DNA of 64,000 nt from Rotaria sordida. Lineage: Eukaryota > Rotifera > Eurotatoria > Philodinida > Philodinidae. A program made the translations under genes and the position numbers. The notes under the pieces were generated by a model that was not told the DNA's origin, did not search any database, and saw nothing but the letters and a program-made list of their open reading frames with translations. The stretch lies in the NCBI GenBank assembly GCA_905250125.1, contig CAJNOL010001012.1, forward strand, positions 1-64,000. The letters are read 5' to 3'. Shown here in pieces: positions 1 to 13,979 of the stretch (positions within the stretch are counted from its first letter, which is position 1; each line of letters begins with the position of its first letter).

Positions 1-1
1 T

Positions 2-139
2 GATCGTAGATGTTTGCGAGAGCATAGAGTTGTGTACAAACGCCTCGCAGTGATAGAAGAATTGTTTTTGCATCTATTTTGTCAAAAATACAATAGATTA
101 CCTCAATGGGTAGTGTGCAAAGGGATGGGGTTTGTTTAG
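2..139 (+). other. Open frame running in from the left edge, possible gene 3' end
   Basis: A frame of 45 codons is open from the window edge and closes with TAG at 137-139. It has balanced composition (REHRVVYKRLAVIEEL is part of it), unlike the Lys/Asn/Ile-rich random frames common here. I do not recognise it. It could be the last exon of a gene to the left, a transposon remnant or chance. Confidence 0.2.
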
Positions 140-599
140 TAGTTCTTACTGACATGTGCTTTGCTTAAATGAAAGACTCTTCAGTTGTACTATAGCATAC
201 GAGTGTTTTGGTTGTGTAATTACATATGCTTGTTGAAAAGAAACCAATCAGCACATTGCTCTCAGTTTCACGTGTTTGGTGACATGCAGATTACGAAAGA
301 CGAACTCTGGAGTAGATGAATCATCCTAACATATTCATTATTAGAAGAAAAGCATTTTTTATGATTTCTTATACTCAGCAACAAAGAGAATGCGATAGTT
401 GTTTTGAAAAAACTTAATTTTTTTGCTAAAGTCTTATAGAAAAAGTAGTACATGATTTATTATACGTAGAAAATGGATAATTATTTTGATTTGACTTTCT
501 GTTAGCTCAAATGAATTATTTGTTGACACCAACATTAATGAGCGACCGATGTATGTAAAGAATTTTCCAAAGGACAGTGCTGTTCATCTTAGCGATGTG

Positions 600-1260
600 C
601 CAGTTCAAATATCTTTACTACAGATCTACCCAATTACAAATTTTTAGATTTTGTTGATCGTACTTGAGACTCTTTTGCCTGTAAGTTGCTTCGGACTATT
701 CAAATGCAGACCTTTTCTTCTTGGACATCTTTCCTTATTACGAGTGGGTGGGATAAGTGGACAGAAGATCAACAGCCACACGAAACTCACACGTCCATAC
801 AAACATCAAATTCGACGTCAATATCCAACGTACCAACACACCCATAGTGACGCAACCATGCGTACACCAAATAGATTCACATTCGCAACTGTCAATCGGC
901 TGGTTCTTCATATGTGACTTTGATTAATCCTTCAGAACAATGCGTTCATAATATTCCCCGAGATATAGTTCTTTGGAAAAGATTAGAAACGTACACTCTA
1001 CTTTGCCGAAGACTCGATGTATACTATCAATGTTCATAGAAAAGACTTTCTTGAAAGCAGTTTTGTTCTTGAAACTTTTCTGGTTCATTTGATCGACTGG
1101 TCGAACACGTTTTGGTTCAAAAAATCATCAAACTCTTGCGATCATTACTGGTCGATCCGGAAAAATTCGACCGCAAATCGTTCAACTTGATGGACACATC
1201 CCTCGAAGATCGGCATTTTTTGTTAGATAAACTCCGCTGTTCTTGAGCAGGTCACATTTT
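600..1260 (+). pseudogene. Decayed coding-like segment, unidentified
   Basis: This stretch is less AT-rich than its surroundings and holds coding-like pieces in different forward frames, each ended by stops. Examples are IPRDIVLWKRLETYTLLCRR near 950-1010 and LLRSLLVDPEKFDRKSFNLM near 1135-1190. No single frame stays open and I saw no splice pattern that joins the pieces. I do not recognise the family. A decayed gene or mobile element is the simplest reading; unspliced exons of an unusual gene cannot be excluded. Confidence 0.25.
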
Positions 1261-2925
1261 TCTCTTGAATATATTGTGTCATGGGAAGTTCTAAAGAAGA
1301 AACAACATCAAGAAACTAGAATAATTCATTCGAAACGGAACTCGATCCATTTTCCTCTGGTTCAAGCATATCTCGCACATGTATATGTCGCAGTCAATAA
1401 AAAAGAAAAAAAAGAAATATAAAGTAAATGCTGTAGGCGGGGAAGAACTCTTTCTTTTTTCTTTTTCACAACATTCGGATGGCTTTCTTTTATTGAGTGA
1501 GCTATGAGTGGTGAACAGAAGTCGAAACAACGTCGTTCTCTGTGACAAACACAAGCTACATTTTTTAATACAATCAAATAAGTAGTTTTAACAGAAGAAA
1601 AATTCTCTTCGACGAATCTCCGAAAACAGTGGCGTCAGAAAAAGCTCGAAAGCCGTGTTCCAGTCTCTTAAAAATAGTTGGATGATGACTACGTATAGGT
1701 TTATATGGGTGAGTACATGCGAGTGTGGGTGGAGGTCTTGACTTCAGCCAGATTCATCGTGACTCTCAACTAGAGTGACAATCAGTGAAGAAACAATCAT
1801 CACCTATCCACACACATCCTCCAATTTGGTATTTTTATTTTATACAAATAATAGAGCGAAAAAGCAACATTTCGGTGTTGCCTATGAACTACAGTATTAC
1901 ATCTTCCCGAAAGATTCAGTAACAAGTCGACACGTCAAGAACTAAGGCTCAATAGAGAGAAATATTTTATAATTTTTAATCGTTTACTATGACTGATCGA
2001 ATGAAGGGTAGGTAGCGGTTGCTGATTGGATGCGTTAAAGAAGCTTCACATCCTCAGTCATATCCATATTCACAAATAATATATAGATAAATCTGAGTGA
2101 GCTCATTCATTTGGTATACAGTATAGAATGCATTCAAACGTTTGATATTCTTAATTAAAGACTTCTGACTATCAAAATGACAAAATAAATTAAATTTAAT
2201 GCAGAACCCGATTTTGCTTCTTAGCGATTTCCGCCCTTTCCAGAACTTTTACCGAATTATATTATGAATTACATCAATCAAAGCAAAATTCATGAAAGAT
2301 GATCAAAAAAAAAGTGACATTCATTGGCTAAATTAATCACAACACAAGTATTTTTAAAACCTTTTTAGATTTTATGCGAATAAATACTGAAATAGTTTTT
2401 TTCTAAGCGGGACTAAAAACAACTTGGTTCTGTGTATTTCCAGTTAGTACAATGTCATCGAACACATAAATCTGTAACTATTATTCATATAGAGTTCAAT
2501 AGCACAAAAACTGCTTCATCTTAGAAAGACATTATATATTGTAAGTGTCACATAACATGTCGAAATTAAGAAAAAATCTATCTCATTCTTGTTACACTTC
2601 TTTCCTTATGGCTGTTAACCAAGATAAAATGATTAGCACCATTTGATTTTCACCTAACTTCACGTAGTGCAATAATTAGTTCATAAACTCAATCAGTATC
2701 AAAATTTCTCATATTTTACTCTTCTACATATTACAAAACTTTTGTTCTCATAATGAACTTCTTTTATGACATATAAGATATACACAACAACACATCTATT
2801 TTTATTAATTGAAGAAAAAAAAAAGATCTTTTAACAAAGAATATTTCACATCATCGTTAGATAAATGAATAAAAATAAAATGAAACACAAAACAACATAA
2901 ATAAATAATTTCAATTTTTTTGTAA
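1261..2925. other. Non-coding stretch, nothing recognised
   Basis: AT-rich sequence with no convincing exon on either strand and no clear repeat that I could match elsewhere in the window. It is the 3' flank of the minus-strand gene ending at 2926. Confidence 0.5.
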
Positions 2926-5900
2926 TCAATATCCAAACCAATCAAATACTAAAGTTCCACTTGATGGTTGTGTCCAAAGTCCATTTATTGAAGCTGTCCA
3001 TGATACAATACCACTTTGCATTTGTAAATAACCTGGTGAACCATTCATTAATGGATACGATTCACTCGTTGTACATACTTTTAAATTTGCATTACATTGT
3101 GTTGTGATCTTAAAAAAGACAAAAATAAAGTTGCTTTTTCTTTCAACATTATTGAACTTAATAATTCTATTTTTACATTTGAATATTCAGCAAAATCAGT
3201 TACAAACCATGTTAGACCACGATCATCACTACGTACTATTGATACACCATCTTGTGCATATCCATATAAAGATTGTATTTGTTCTACAGTATCATATACA
3301 AATAAATTAATATTTGCCACAGTTGTATTTAAAGCTAAAGAAATGGAATCAATCAAATCTATTGAAAAAAAAAGAAACTACCTACCAGTCCATGTAGCTG
3401 ATGCTGTCATATCACCATTGAAAAGTACATGACATAAAATCGATGTTCTATATAATATAAATATAAAATTAAAATTAAGATTAAAAAAAAAATAATTCTT
3501 TGTCATTTTACCTTGTTATTGTTTCATCACAAACATAAACATCATTTGAATAAACAAGACCTGCTTGTGCAGGAGGTGCTACAAGTACTGTTCGTGGTGA
3601 AAGTGTATTTGATATACTAGGGCAAACATCTGAAAAACGAAACATTATTTAATATTATTTTTTTTTTGTTTTAAATTAATTTAATGCATATTAATTATTA
3701 TCTTACTTGCAACAGTTACATTCGTTGAGTTAACTATACCAGTTATATTAAGAATAAAACCTGATGTTTTTATTAATAAATCACTTGGTTGTACAACATC
3801 CATTAAATAAACACGTAAATATTGAATTAATAATGATTTTGATAATGGAAATATATATGATGAATTACCATTTATGAAATATTTTGTTGAATCTACAGCA
3901 AAACTATATCCATCCGAACTATAACCAAGTTGAATAAAAAGAATTGATGCAAATGATGATGGAACAGTTAATTGTATTTGATTAATTAATGTTAAATTAC
4001 CGAAATTAATTTGTACATAAGTACTACCAGATAACATCCATTGATTTGATCGATAGCCAGTTTGCCAACCAGCTATTAGAACAAAAAAAAAACGAATTAT
4101 TCTTTTATATTAATAAAAAAAAAACATTTTGATAAAGATTTATATTACTTGTTCGAACTAATGATGCATCTGATCCAGTAACACTTGTTGTAAATTGACA
4201 AGAATCTAATGTATCGAGTAAAGTTGTATAAGTTAAAGCTAATATAAACACAATTAATCAAAGAAATATTTTTAAAAAAAACAAAGTATTTAAAATACCA
4301 GATACTACTGATGTTGATAACGATATAATATCAGTAAAAGCAAATCTTTTTGATGCAGGATAATATGCTACATTGGTTCTTTACAAAAAAAAAAAAAACA
4401 AAACAACATTCATTTGTGAATTCATATATTCATAGTCGATTTACCGTGCACGTTTCATACAAATTAATTCATAAGGTATTGTAATACTTGGTGAATTATA
4501 TCTTTGATAAACTAAAGCCATCTGATTTGATGTACCAATATTAAGAGTAAATGTTAATGAACCAACATCATTGAATAAAAGTGTGCCCAACTGAAAATAA
4601 ATCATTATTAATTAAAGAAATGTTTTAAAAAAGAAAAGAAAAATAAATAAATTTTATTTACATTAAATAGAACATATGAATTATAATCAGTTGTATAAGT
4701 TACTGCAGGAGTTGTTGAATTATAACTTTGAAATGATATCCATGTTGGTAAATACATTATGATTTGAGCATTAATACATTCAGCATTAGAATTATTTTCA
4801 TGACCATATTGAATTATACCAGTATATGTTGATCTAGATGCAAAAAATCACAAGAACTCGAAAATATTTCTAAATATATATTTCTTCATACCCTATTCCA
4901 TAAATTCCACTAGTAATATCAGTATGATTAACAAACATAATTGGTTGTTCAGTTCCATCTCTAGTGACAACATTTGAAAATGAATTCGAAACATTACTTC
5001 CTCCATAAATTGCAGTTAAAACAACGTTAAATGCGAAATTTTCTTCAGCTAATGGACTATCTGTTAAATATCCATTTGCTTGAATAAAAATAAAATTATC
5101 TGTTGTATTCGAAAATATATTTTTCATAGCCGATGTTCCTATTAATTAATTAATTAAATAAATAAATAAATAAAAATATAATCAGCATTCTTTTTCATAC
5201 CTGTATTTGTTACAACACCTAAATCAAGATAAGCTGTATCTTGATAACTTGAACCTAATACACTTGATGAATAAATCCATTGATATTTATTTCCAAGTAT
5301 ATATTCCTGCATAAATGATCCAACATTAATACCAGCTGAAAGTATTTTAGCTGAAATTATATTAATTGTAACACTATTTGACATTTGTGTACTAGCTATA
5401 AAGATTTGTAAACGTCCTTGAGAATATGTTGGTAAATATATTTTAAATGTATATGTCACTATTTGACGTATACTACTTTGTATTGTTGAATTTGTTGTCG
5501 TTGTAAGTACATTTGTTGTATCATTTGACTAAAAGATTTATTTAAATAAAAATAAGAAAATTTCAAAAAAAAAAAAAAAAACAACGAAAAACTTACAAAT
5601 AATGTAAAACCGGAATAAGTTGTATGATTTTTTACAATTAATGAAATACTTGTATTTAAACTTGATTGATTATTATTAATTATTGCTGCTATATCTATTG
5701 ATATTGGATTACCTACTGGAACTGTTGTTGTCATTGGTACACGAGCATTACTTTGAATAATTAACTAAGTCAATGAAAAATAAAAAAATAAAGATACTTA
5801 TCGATAATTAAAGATTTATCCATATAAACTTACTGTGCTTGCTGATATATTCATAGGATCAATTGGATAATAACAAACTGTACCGAGATCGAGATACATT

Positions 5901-8900
5901 GAAGTATTATATAATGTTGAACCACCACTATGAAAGATAAATTTTTTTTATATAGAAAAAGCTGTTAGTGCAATCCTAACGGGATTAAAATATGAAACAT
6001 GATGTAGTTATTGTTGCTAATCATAGGAAGATGGTTTTATTCTATCTATTTTTTGGGAAACATTTCTTCACAATCCTTTTACTTAATCCTCGAGAAGTGT
6101 AATAAGGAAGTACTTCATATATTTTATATATCAACAATGTCCGTCACGCTTGGGATGATTCATTGTTAAGATGTCCGTAAGGGAGGAGGGGGAAGTCAAA
6201 TTTCTACCGCTACACTTCAACACTGCATGTTTCACAAAAAATTTGATTAAATTCTAAATTACCCGCTAAGAATTGGTATTGCTTTCGCTTGCATACACAT
6301 TAAATTGTCACCAGCACTAATAAAAAATGCATTAGTAAAATAAGCTGCATCAATATTTGATGATGTAAAACTGAATACAAATGATAATGGATAACACGAT
6401 TGACTGCTTAAATTATAAGCAAGTATAAATTGTGCACGTATTAATACATCTTGACCAAGATAAACTAATGAATTATTATTTGTATCATTTAATTGTTTAT
6501 AATTTGTTGCATTTAATGGATTTATCGACGATATCTACATAAAAATATATCGAAAGTAATGCAATCTCGTTCTAACATTAGTTGATTAAATCAAATAGTT
6601 TCGTAGAATAAAGCGATTTTTTTTTTGTCTAACATTATACATTAGATTTTGCTTTAAAACACTCAATGATGAAAGACTATTTACAAAGAAGTGTACTCGC
6701 CTAACAACGATTAATAGAGATTAGTTAGTAGTCTTACTCGACCGATTCTCTAATATATAATGTTCAATACAAATTCAATTTCAATCAATAGATTTTCTTC
6801 TTTTTTTTTTTACAGTAAATTCAAACTTAAAACTTTTATTTACATTTCCAAAGTTACTTGTTAAACCACTATTAAATGTTGATGTTAATGTTCCTAATGC
6901 TGCTTGACCAGATGGTATTAAATTTGATAGAGTTATATCAAATGTTGAACTTGTTTGTGATGTAGCAAGAAGAAAAACTTGAATAATCAATGTATCAGAA
7001 TCAATTGATAATGATGAATTCAATGTCGAAGAATTTGCTAATATTAAATAAAACAATAATAAATAAGAACACTATGTAATATCTATAGGTAAGGAAAACA
7101 ATCATTGAAATCAGAAGGAGACATCTGAAGAGATACCCTCGTACGTCTATTACAGGCTGTAATAGAGGAAAGATCCAAATTTCTACACTTATATTTCAAC
7201 ATTCGTTTCAAATCGTATTTTACAAAAATATATATCATAATACTTACAAGCTATACTACAAATTATTCCAAGATTTGTTGTTGCTATTGAAGAATATCCA
7301 TTTGAATTATAAGTAAATACAGATGATACATCATTTGAACATGGAACATTACTACCACGATTTAGTGATATATCAATACGACATACACTTGTTTGTTGAT
7401 TAACTTCATTAATAACTATATAATAAAGAGAAATAAAACAAAAAATAATAATAATAATAATAATAAATTCTTTAATATTCTTACTAGCACTATTCAATGA
7501 TGAATAAGTTCCAATTGAAGCAACTGGAACTTTTAAACCATAATTAACAATTGTTAATGAATTTCTATTAAATAATTGTGTTGTTGAATTAAGTGGAAAT
7601 ATTAAAGGTGTTCCCTTACAAAACAAAAACAAAAACAAAATTAATTTGTCTTTGATTAATATTCAAAAAAGAACTATTTCTTACTATAACATTTGGTGGA
7701 CTAACTGTTTGATATCCTGTAAAAAATATTTGTCCAATCCAAAGATTTGATGATGTATAATAAACATCTAGATTGACATAAGTACTCTGTCCATCACCTA
7801 ATGATGATTCAATTTTGACATAAACACCTATATAGAATTTCATAGAAGTTATTTTTCTATATGAAAATTTTCATTTTCTTACCAACACGAATTTGACCAA
7901 GATTAACATTATTTTGTGTTGTTTGATAATTACATAATGGACCAAATTGTATGTAAACAGTATCATTTTTACGTTGATTATATCTTTAAACAAAAAAAAA
8001 CATTTTGTTCTATTAAATCAATTAATTAATAAAAACAAAAAATAAACCTTGATGAATAAGTAATAAATGGTGAATTATCTTGATTATAAAGTGTTTGCAT
8101 TAGACATGGAAGATTTGATCCAACATATAAAATTTTTACACGACAAATACTTGCAGCTGGTATTCCACTACCAAATGATGTTTCATTTGTTTTTATTCTT
8201 AATATCATTGGTGTATAAATACCAGTTGGTTTTGTAAATATATCATAATAAAATAAACGTGTATATCCTAAAATTGTAGTTGATTGATTAGTTGTAGTAT
8301 TATTTTCATATGATAATGCAAAAGTTGGTTGAGTTGCATTCTTAAAATTTAAATAAAATAAATTTATTTCATAAAGAAATTCTTTTTTTTTTTTTTTTTG
8401 TTATTTTTCTTTCTTACTGTTATATTATAATTTATTGTTGTGACATTGATATTTGCATTACCAATCCAGATTGTATTATTTCCAAATGTAACAATAATAG
8501 TTGGCCAAACAATACTTGCTGTTGTATTTAATACTTGAAAAATTGCATTAAAACTAATTATATAATAAAAATTCAAAAACAAAAAAAGATTAAAACTATT
8601 ATTGATTTATGATTTTACTTACACAATTGTATTAACTGTAGAAGAATAAATTGTTGAACGTGTACCCATATTTGACATTACACCATAATCATATGATAAT
8701 TGATCATAAATAGTTGAATTTGTACTTGATGTATAAGTAAATCTTGATAAATTTTGATCAACACATTGAGGATTTGAACTACCAACATTTTCACCAGCTG
8801 ATTGAAATATAACTGTACATGGTTTTAAATTTAATATTGATGCGTTTAATGAATTATGTAAATCAATAACAACTGGTGCAGAAAAACTAGCAGGGAGAAC

Positions 8901-11066
8901 TATTGTTACTGTGATTTGTAATGTTTGATAAATGCCAACTACATTTGTTTGTTGTGAAAGAGATAATGTTGGTAATGAACCATTCTATATTTTATAAAAT
9001 TATTTTTATTTTAAACAAAAAAATTTACTTACTAAAGGATAAGCTATAACGGTTGGTATTGCATAGATGGTAAAAGTTTGTGTCACTGTTGGATTTGCTG
9101 TTGTGCTTACTTGAGCAGTCATTGTACCAGCTATATATGAACTACTACTGTCAGTTTTAAATATACGTCCATAAACAACTATATAAAGTGTTGATGATGT
9201 ACCACTGTAAGATTCTGTTAATAGGACAGAAAAAAAAAACATAATGTAATAAATTTTGAAACTAGAGAAATAATAATATACGCGTATTAACAATTTGACC
9301 AAGACTAATTGAAATTTGATTATTAGTTGATGAAGTTGTCAAACTTTGTGATATTTCATAACCTAACGTTGGTAAATGTGCAAAACCAGAAGATGCACTC
9401 TATATTAACATATAAAAAATAATGTATAATTCATATTTACAAGTTATCAGAAAGTTTATTTGACAAAAATGTTTGTTCACTTTTTCAAGCTCTTAAAGGA
9501 GTCTGCAGAAATTTGAAAATATTATGTTAGAATCAGAAGTTTGTGTTTATTTTGAATATGATCTGAAGAGTTTTGTCAGATTTCTGATTTAAAACGTATG
9601 AGCCAACCTTTTCGAACAATTTCAGCACGCTAAAACTTATCCGAAGTAGAAGCAAAAATTATTTCAAATACATTGAATCAAAGAACAAAACATTTCTCTA
9701 TAAAAATGATTAGTATGCTTCAAGTTATTTAAAGTGAGCTTGGCAATTCCTGAATGATTGTTCTGAAACTCTTGATTCTTATATCATTTTTATAGGAAAC
9801 AATCTCATCTTTAATTCTAGACAAGGAAAAAAAACTTCGATTTTCGAATTCTGATTCAACTTCAATGTTTTCAAATTTCTGCAGTTTCGATTAAGAGAGA
9901 GTGTAAAATGAATGTACAGAGTGAAATCATATGAAATAAAACTTCCAAAAACATTCTATGATGAAATGATGAAAACCTCAAGTGAATTGTTGAAGAGTTA
10001 TTACAGTTGTATTTTTACAGCTAACTTTTTGAAAACTCTGTACATATTGTCAAATGATCTTTTTCGATAATCCATTATATATATATATAAATTATTTACT
10101 TGAACATATGCTGAACAAAGTCCTAATTGTGATGGATTATTATTTGTAATTGTAAAAACAAAATTTGATGCATATGTATTATTATAATTAATTGGAATTG
10201 ATAATGCAAATGGTGAACCTTGAGGAATTTGTAAACTTGAATTACTGATAGTACTAATTGTAAAAGGACCTGATCCACTCTAAATGAAATAAATAAAGAA
10301 TTATAAATGTTTGAAAAAAACAAAAAAACTTTTTTTTTGTACGAACATTCGCAGCATTAGAAAAATTGAATAATGATTGACCAATCCATATTTCTGAAAC
10401 ATTATTATATTCAATACCAACAGTTACCCACTAGAGAAAAAGAAACAAATATTTAATTAAAAAGGTAAAAATTGAGATTTTATTTCATTTACATATTCAG
10501 CTCCATTGATTTGATAACTAGGATTACTAATAACAAGACTACGAAAAGAAATTGTAATTGTACTTTCTGTATCATTATATGGCGCAACCAGACCACTATT
10601 TACAACTGTTCCAAAATTAATACGAGCATTATCAAACTAAAGTATATATGTAATGATTAATATTTGTTGTGCAAAAAAGAAATGTTTTTTTTTTTTTGTA
10701 TTTATACTTGAGACGTAGTCAGTTGTGATATCATCGTAATTGTTGGTTGATAAAGATTTCCTGAATTAAGAAAATTTCTACCGACATATGTTATACTAGG
10801 TTTTGACATTTGCATAACAGAAGTAGTATTATCAAGTAGGATGATTTCCACACTAAGATCAGTTGAAGGACTTGAACTATTCGATCCTACAATTGTTATT
10901 GTCACAATATGATCACAATAATCACCTGTATATAAAGTTATATTTAATAAAGAAATTATGGTTTGATAATACTTACCAACTCGAGCTACAATTGTTGAAT
11001 TACAACCACCAACTTTGATATAGTCAATAATAACATTAGCATTAGCTGCATATGTTAATGGAATAA
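2926..11066 (-). CDS. Large extracellular protein with DUF11-like repeat modules and a discoidin-like region (5' end not found)
   Basis: Twenty-nine exons join in one open frame of about 1,685 codons. Exons (plus coordinates): 2926-3108, 3177-3334, 3386-3447, 3512-3629, 3707-4072, 4149-4238, 4299-4378, 4445-4590, 4662-4833, 4892-5138, 5201-5528, 5597-5764, 5834-5927, 6263-6534, 6814-7037, 7248-7415, 7485-7614, 7685-7827, 7883-7983, 8048-8340, 8418-8553, 8623-8984, 9033-9214, 9282-9399, 10100-10279, 10347-10430, 10493-10636, 10708-10925, 10977-11066. All borders are GT/AG and phases match. The protein is rich in Ser/Thr/Asn with many N-glycosylation sequons. Modules of very roughly 110-190 residues recur, marked by a line such as INFGTVVNSG, LDLGVVTNTG, ISLGQIVNTQ or VNLGQIRVG, and often by a later IWIG. 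I relate these to the DUF11-type repeats of large surface proteins from memory. Exon 3707-4072 (YVQINFGNLTLINQIQL) resembles discoidin/F5-8C. The first exon found begins in mid-codon, so an N-terminal part with the signal peptide is missing or lies beyond 11066. Function unknown; secreted or cell-surface adhesion is likely. Confidence 0.7.
5957..6248 (+). mobile_element. MITE-like repeat R1, copy 1 (in an intron)
   Basis: Fills the 335 bp intron 5928-6262, where neighbouring introns are about 60 bp. It starts gctgttagtgcaatcc and matches, with substitutions, 50591-50806 on the same strand and 41200-41517 on the opposite strand. Shared blocks include ttttattctatctatttt and aagtacttcatat. A subterminal aatatgaaacatgat is mirrored near the other end (best seen in the other two copies). 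There is no coding capacity. Confidence 0.7.
7092..7240 (+). repeat. Mixed repeat fragments in an intron
   Basis: The intron 7038-7247 holds two pieces. Around 7098-7135 (tcattgaaatcagaagga) matches the outer end of the fold-back at 55189-55677. Around 7178-7235 (ttcaacattcgtttcaaatc) matches the 3' end of the R1 repeat at 50768-50806. The intron appears to be a composite of two repeat ends. Confidence 0.45.
9460..9965 (-). repeat. Dispersed repeat R2 in a 700 bp intron
   Basis: Fills most of the intron 9400-10099. The reverse complement of about 9460-9720 aligns with 27527-27800 over roughly 250 bp (for example atcatttttatag then gaaatg, gtttgttctttgattc and tttgaaataatttt). Part of 9720-9790 resembles 26700-26825. 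An inner inverted repeat is also present: tgcagaaatttgaaaa at about 9505 and its complement at about 9870-9885. Confidence 0.55.
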
Positions 11067-12445
11067 CTTAAATAAAATTTAAAAAATGAAATATGTCAAG
11101 ATCCATTTCTTATCGGAAATCATGATTTTCATTAAAAATTTCGATTTTGACGGGATTGGATAATCGTCAATGTCTAATATGATTTACCGGATTTATTATG
11201 GTTTTTTTTGACGGTTTGTTTTCTATACCATTTTATTAAGAAAGAAACTTGGATACCTAGGTCAAGTTTTATTGCGTGTTTTTCTGTTCTTGTGTCAAAA
11301 ATTTCTCTACCGTTTTACATGCTAGAAAGTTTGGGAAGGGTTTAGATTGTAGAGAAAATGAAGTTCTGCAATTTAATTTCCATTTTCGACTTATTTTTTG
11401 AAAAAAAATATATATGTTTTTCGGTAGAAGCATCCTGATTTTTCGAATTTTTTGACAGAAAATTTCGTCAGAAGTAAAAAAACGATATTTTGAAATATTA
11501 GACTCTGTTGAGTTGTAGCGGCAGGTCTTGACTGCACTTAAAAGCCAACCTGAAATCTGTATCATTAGACTTAAAGAAGAAACCCTTGCCACACGGAAAC
11601 CTAGATTTTTATAGCTCTCGAACAGATCAATATTTTCGGCTGAAGTTTTTATCATAAACTGTTAATGCTTGGACAAACATTCTCTGGAATCTTCCGTCAA
11701 ATCGACTGTTCTAGGACAAAAATAGTTCTCTGACGGAGCGAAAGGGAGAGGTTAAGATGATTGTCACATATAAAATAGAATAAGATAATGAGGATCAAAT
11801 CTTTACATTATTCAGATGTGACAATAGTTTGTTTAGAAAATTTAAGTTTTCATTTAATAATGAACAATTACTTGGAAGGAAAATAAATCGTTCTATGTAC
11901 TTCTGATGAAAGTATTTACTGTTGTTTGTTGTAAACAGATTTTATTTTTCTTTGATGAGAATTCAATGAATATATTAATCGAGCCTATGGGGTTTTTCTA
12001 GTAGAGAATTTGTACAGACTTCATTATGTTTCATATTATATTGTTTAAAAGTTGTCTATAAATTCACCCTTAATCGTAGACACATATCAACTAGTATCCT
12101 CGGTATTAATTCATTGAGTGGATATTAATCTTCTTCTAAGGAAAATTACATTGACATAACGGTTTTGCTCATGGAAACTTTATTTAATTAGAAAAATGAT
12201 CATAATTATTTAAATGTGTATATAAATATATACTTGTATTACCTAGTATGTTAGGCCTTTGGTGATTCCCGATAACCAAGTAGATAGACCATAGTATCTC
12301 GATTCGAAACTTCATACTCACACAAATCTTTTTTTTCTATCTTCAGAAAAATAGAAAATTGCAGCTTGGCATACTCAATAGAAGTTTACATCGATATGAA
12401 AAATCTATTCGAAAGACAAATAAAATTCACTATCTAATAAGATCA

Positions 12446-12640
12446 GTGCTAGAATCTAAAACAGTAGCCATCATGGCTGATTAGCTACGTTGTTTAACAC
12501 ATATCTACAAGGTACTGTGTGCAAACCTCAGCACCATCAGTCTTGTAATGCTCCTGAACAAGTCACTAGCTGTGCATCGTGCTGGTCTTTTGTACTGAGC
12601 TACGGCTAGTCATAGTTGTAGGAAGGATATCGGACTATTG
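12446..12640 (+). repeat. Degenerate tRNA-derived SINE-like copy
   Basis: A block of higher GC shows the spacing of an internal RNA polymerase III promoter. A box-like tggctgattagct (12474-12486) is followed about 35 bp later by a B-box-like tgtgcaaacctca (12518-12530), then a flank ending gcaccatcag. Both boxes deviate from consensus, so this is an old copy or a chance resemblance. No second copy was seen in the window. Confidence 0.35.
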
Positions 12641-13979
12641 AATCTGCCATTAGGCAGCATTCCATATTGAGAGGTAGCAGAAAGGTAGGAAGCATTCTTC
12701 TAAAATAATTGTTAAGTACTTCAAAGATAGAAAACAACAATGAGCCATTTAATATGAAACATCCGTTATTTATTATTAATCGTTTAATGACTTACTTGTA
12801 CTAACTGTAAAAATGAATACAATTATCATTAACGAATCCAACTGTTTGAATCGCAATTCCATCTTACTTGCAATAGACTACCCACCTTAAATGACTGTGA
12901 AATAAAATTCAAACAAAATTATAACAGGAAAATATTTTTTTTCTTTTCTGTTACTCTCATTTTTTAAATATAAATTAAAAATAAAGAAATGGAAAAACTT
13001 GACGACATACAATCATTTATTGTAGTATGAGCATTTTTCTTTTTTATATTTTAAATTTTTATGACGTAGTTCAATTAATTTTATGTCTTCGTAACACACG
13101 CACACATTTACTTGTCACTTTTTTTTCTTTTGTTTCAATCAAACATTTGAAAAAACTTCTAATTTGATGATAATTTTTTTTTCTCATACGACGAAACGCT
13201 AAAATGAAGAAAAAATAAGAAGAAGAACAAGGAAACCAATTTCAACTCAATAACATCTAGAAAAAAAGATGTCATAGGTTTATCAAAAACAGCTTTGTTT
13301 TCTTCTTAAATAACTTTTTCAAAAAACACAATGTTATGCTATAGAAAAGCTCGAAAAATATTTCATAAAAACAATTATATGTTTGACTTGAACAGTATTG
13401 CTGTACTTTATTGATCTTTTAATAGAACATTAGTTTTCTGAGAGGTCTAGGCTATGTAGTCATATCTTAATTGAATTGTTTTTCAATAGATTATTAAAAT
13501 AAAGTAAAGTTACAATATTTGAAGAATATAATTGTATCAAAAGACGTCTACAGTAGATCGTTTTATAGAATGTGAGAAATAGATCAAAAAAAAAATACGA
13601 AAAACAAGTAAACAGTTGCTACATTAATATTTTATTGCCTGACAAAAACAATAGTTGAGCATAGCAACAAAATGAATGAATGATTGCCCATGTCATATAT
13701 CTGTTCGCATTACTACTGGTGTACTACAGTACTCATAACAATAGGTGGTGATGATGCTTACGACTTGCAATTCCAACTACAAAGTATTGCAGAAAGTGTT
13801 TTTCACCCAAAGTCAAATTATTTATTAGACATACCTCAAATCTATCGAGAAAAAGCAATTTCAAAATATATTTTACAAATAAAAAATTTTTGCAGCACCA
13901 TCTACAATAAAAATTTATTTCATACATGAATGTTCGATTTGGGCTCTGTGATTAGTACAGACGGCTCAGGCGAATCAAC

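Noticed and set aside
11269-11655. 128-codon minus-strand frame
   Set aside because: Composition resembles translated AT-rich background, with no domain or splice context, and it does not connect in phase to the repeat-protein exon at 10977-11066.
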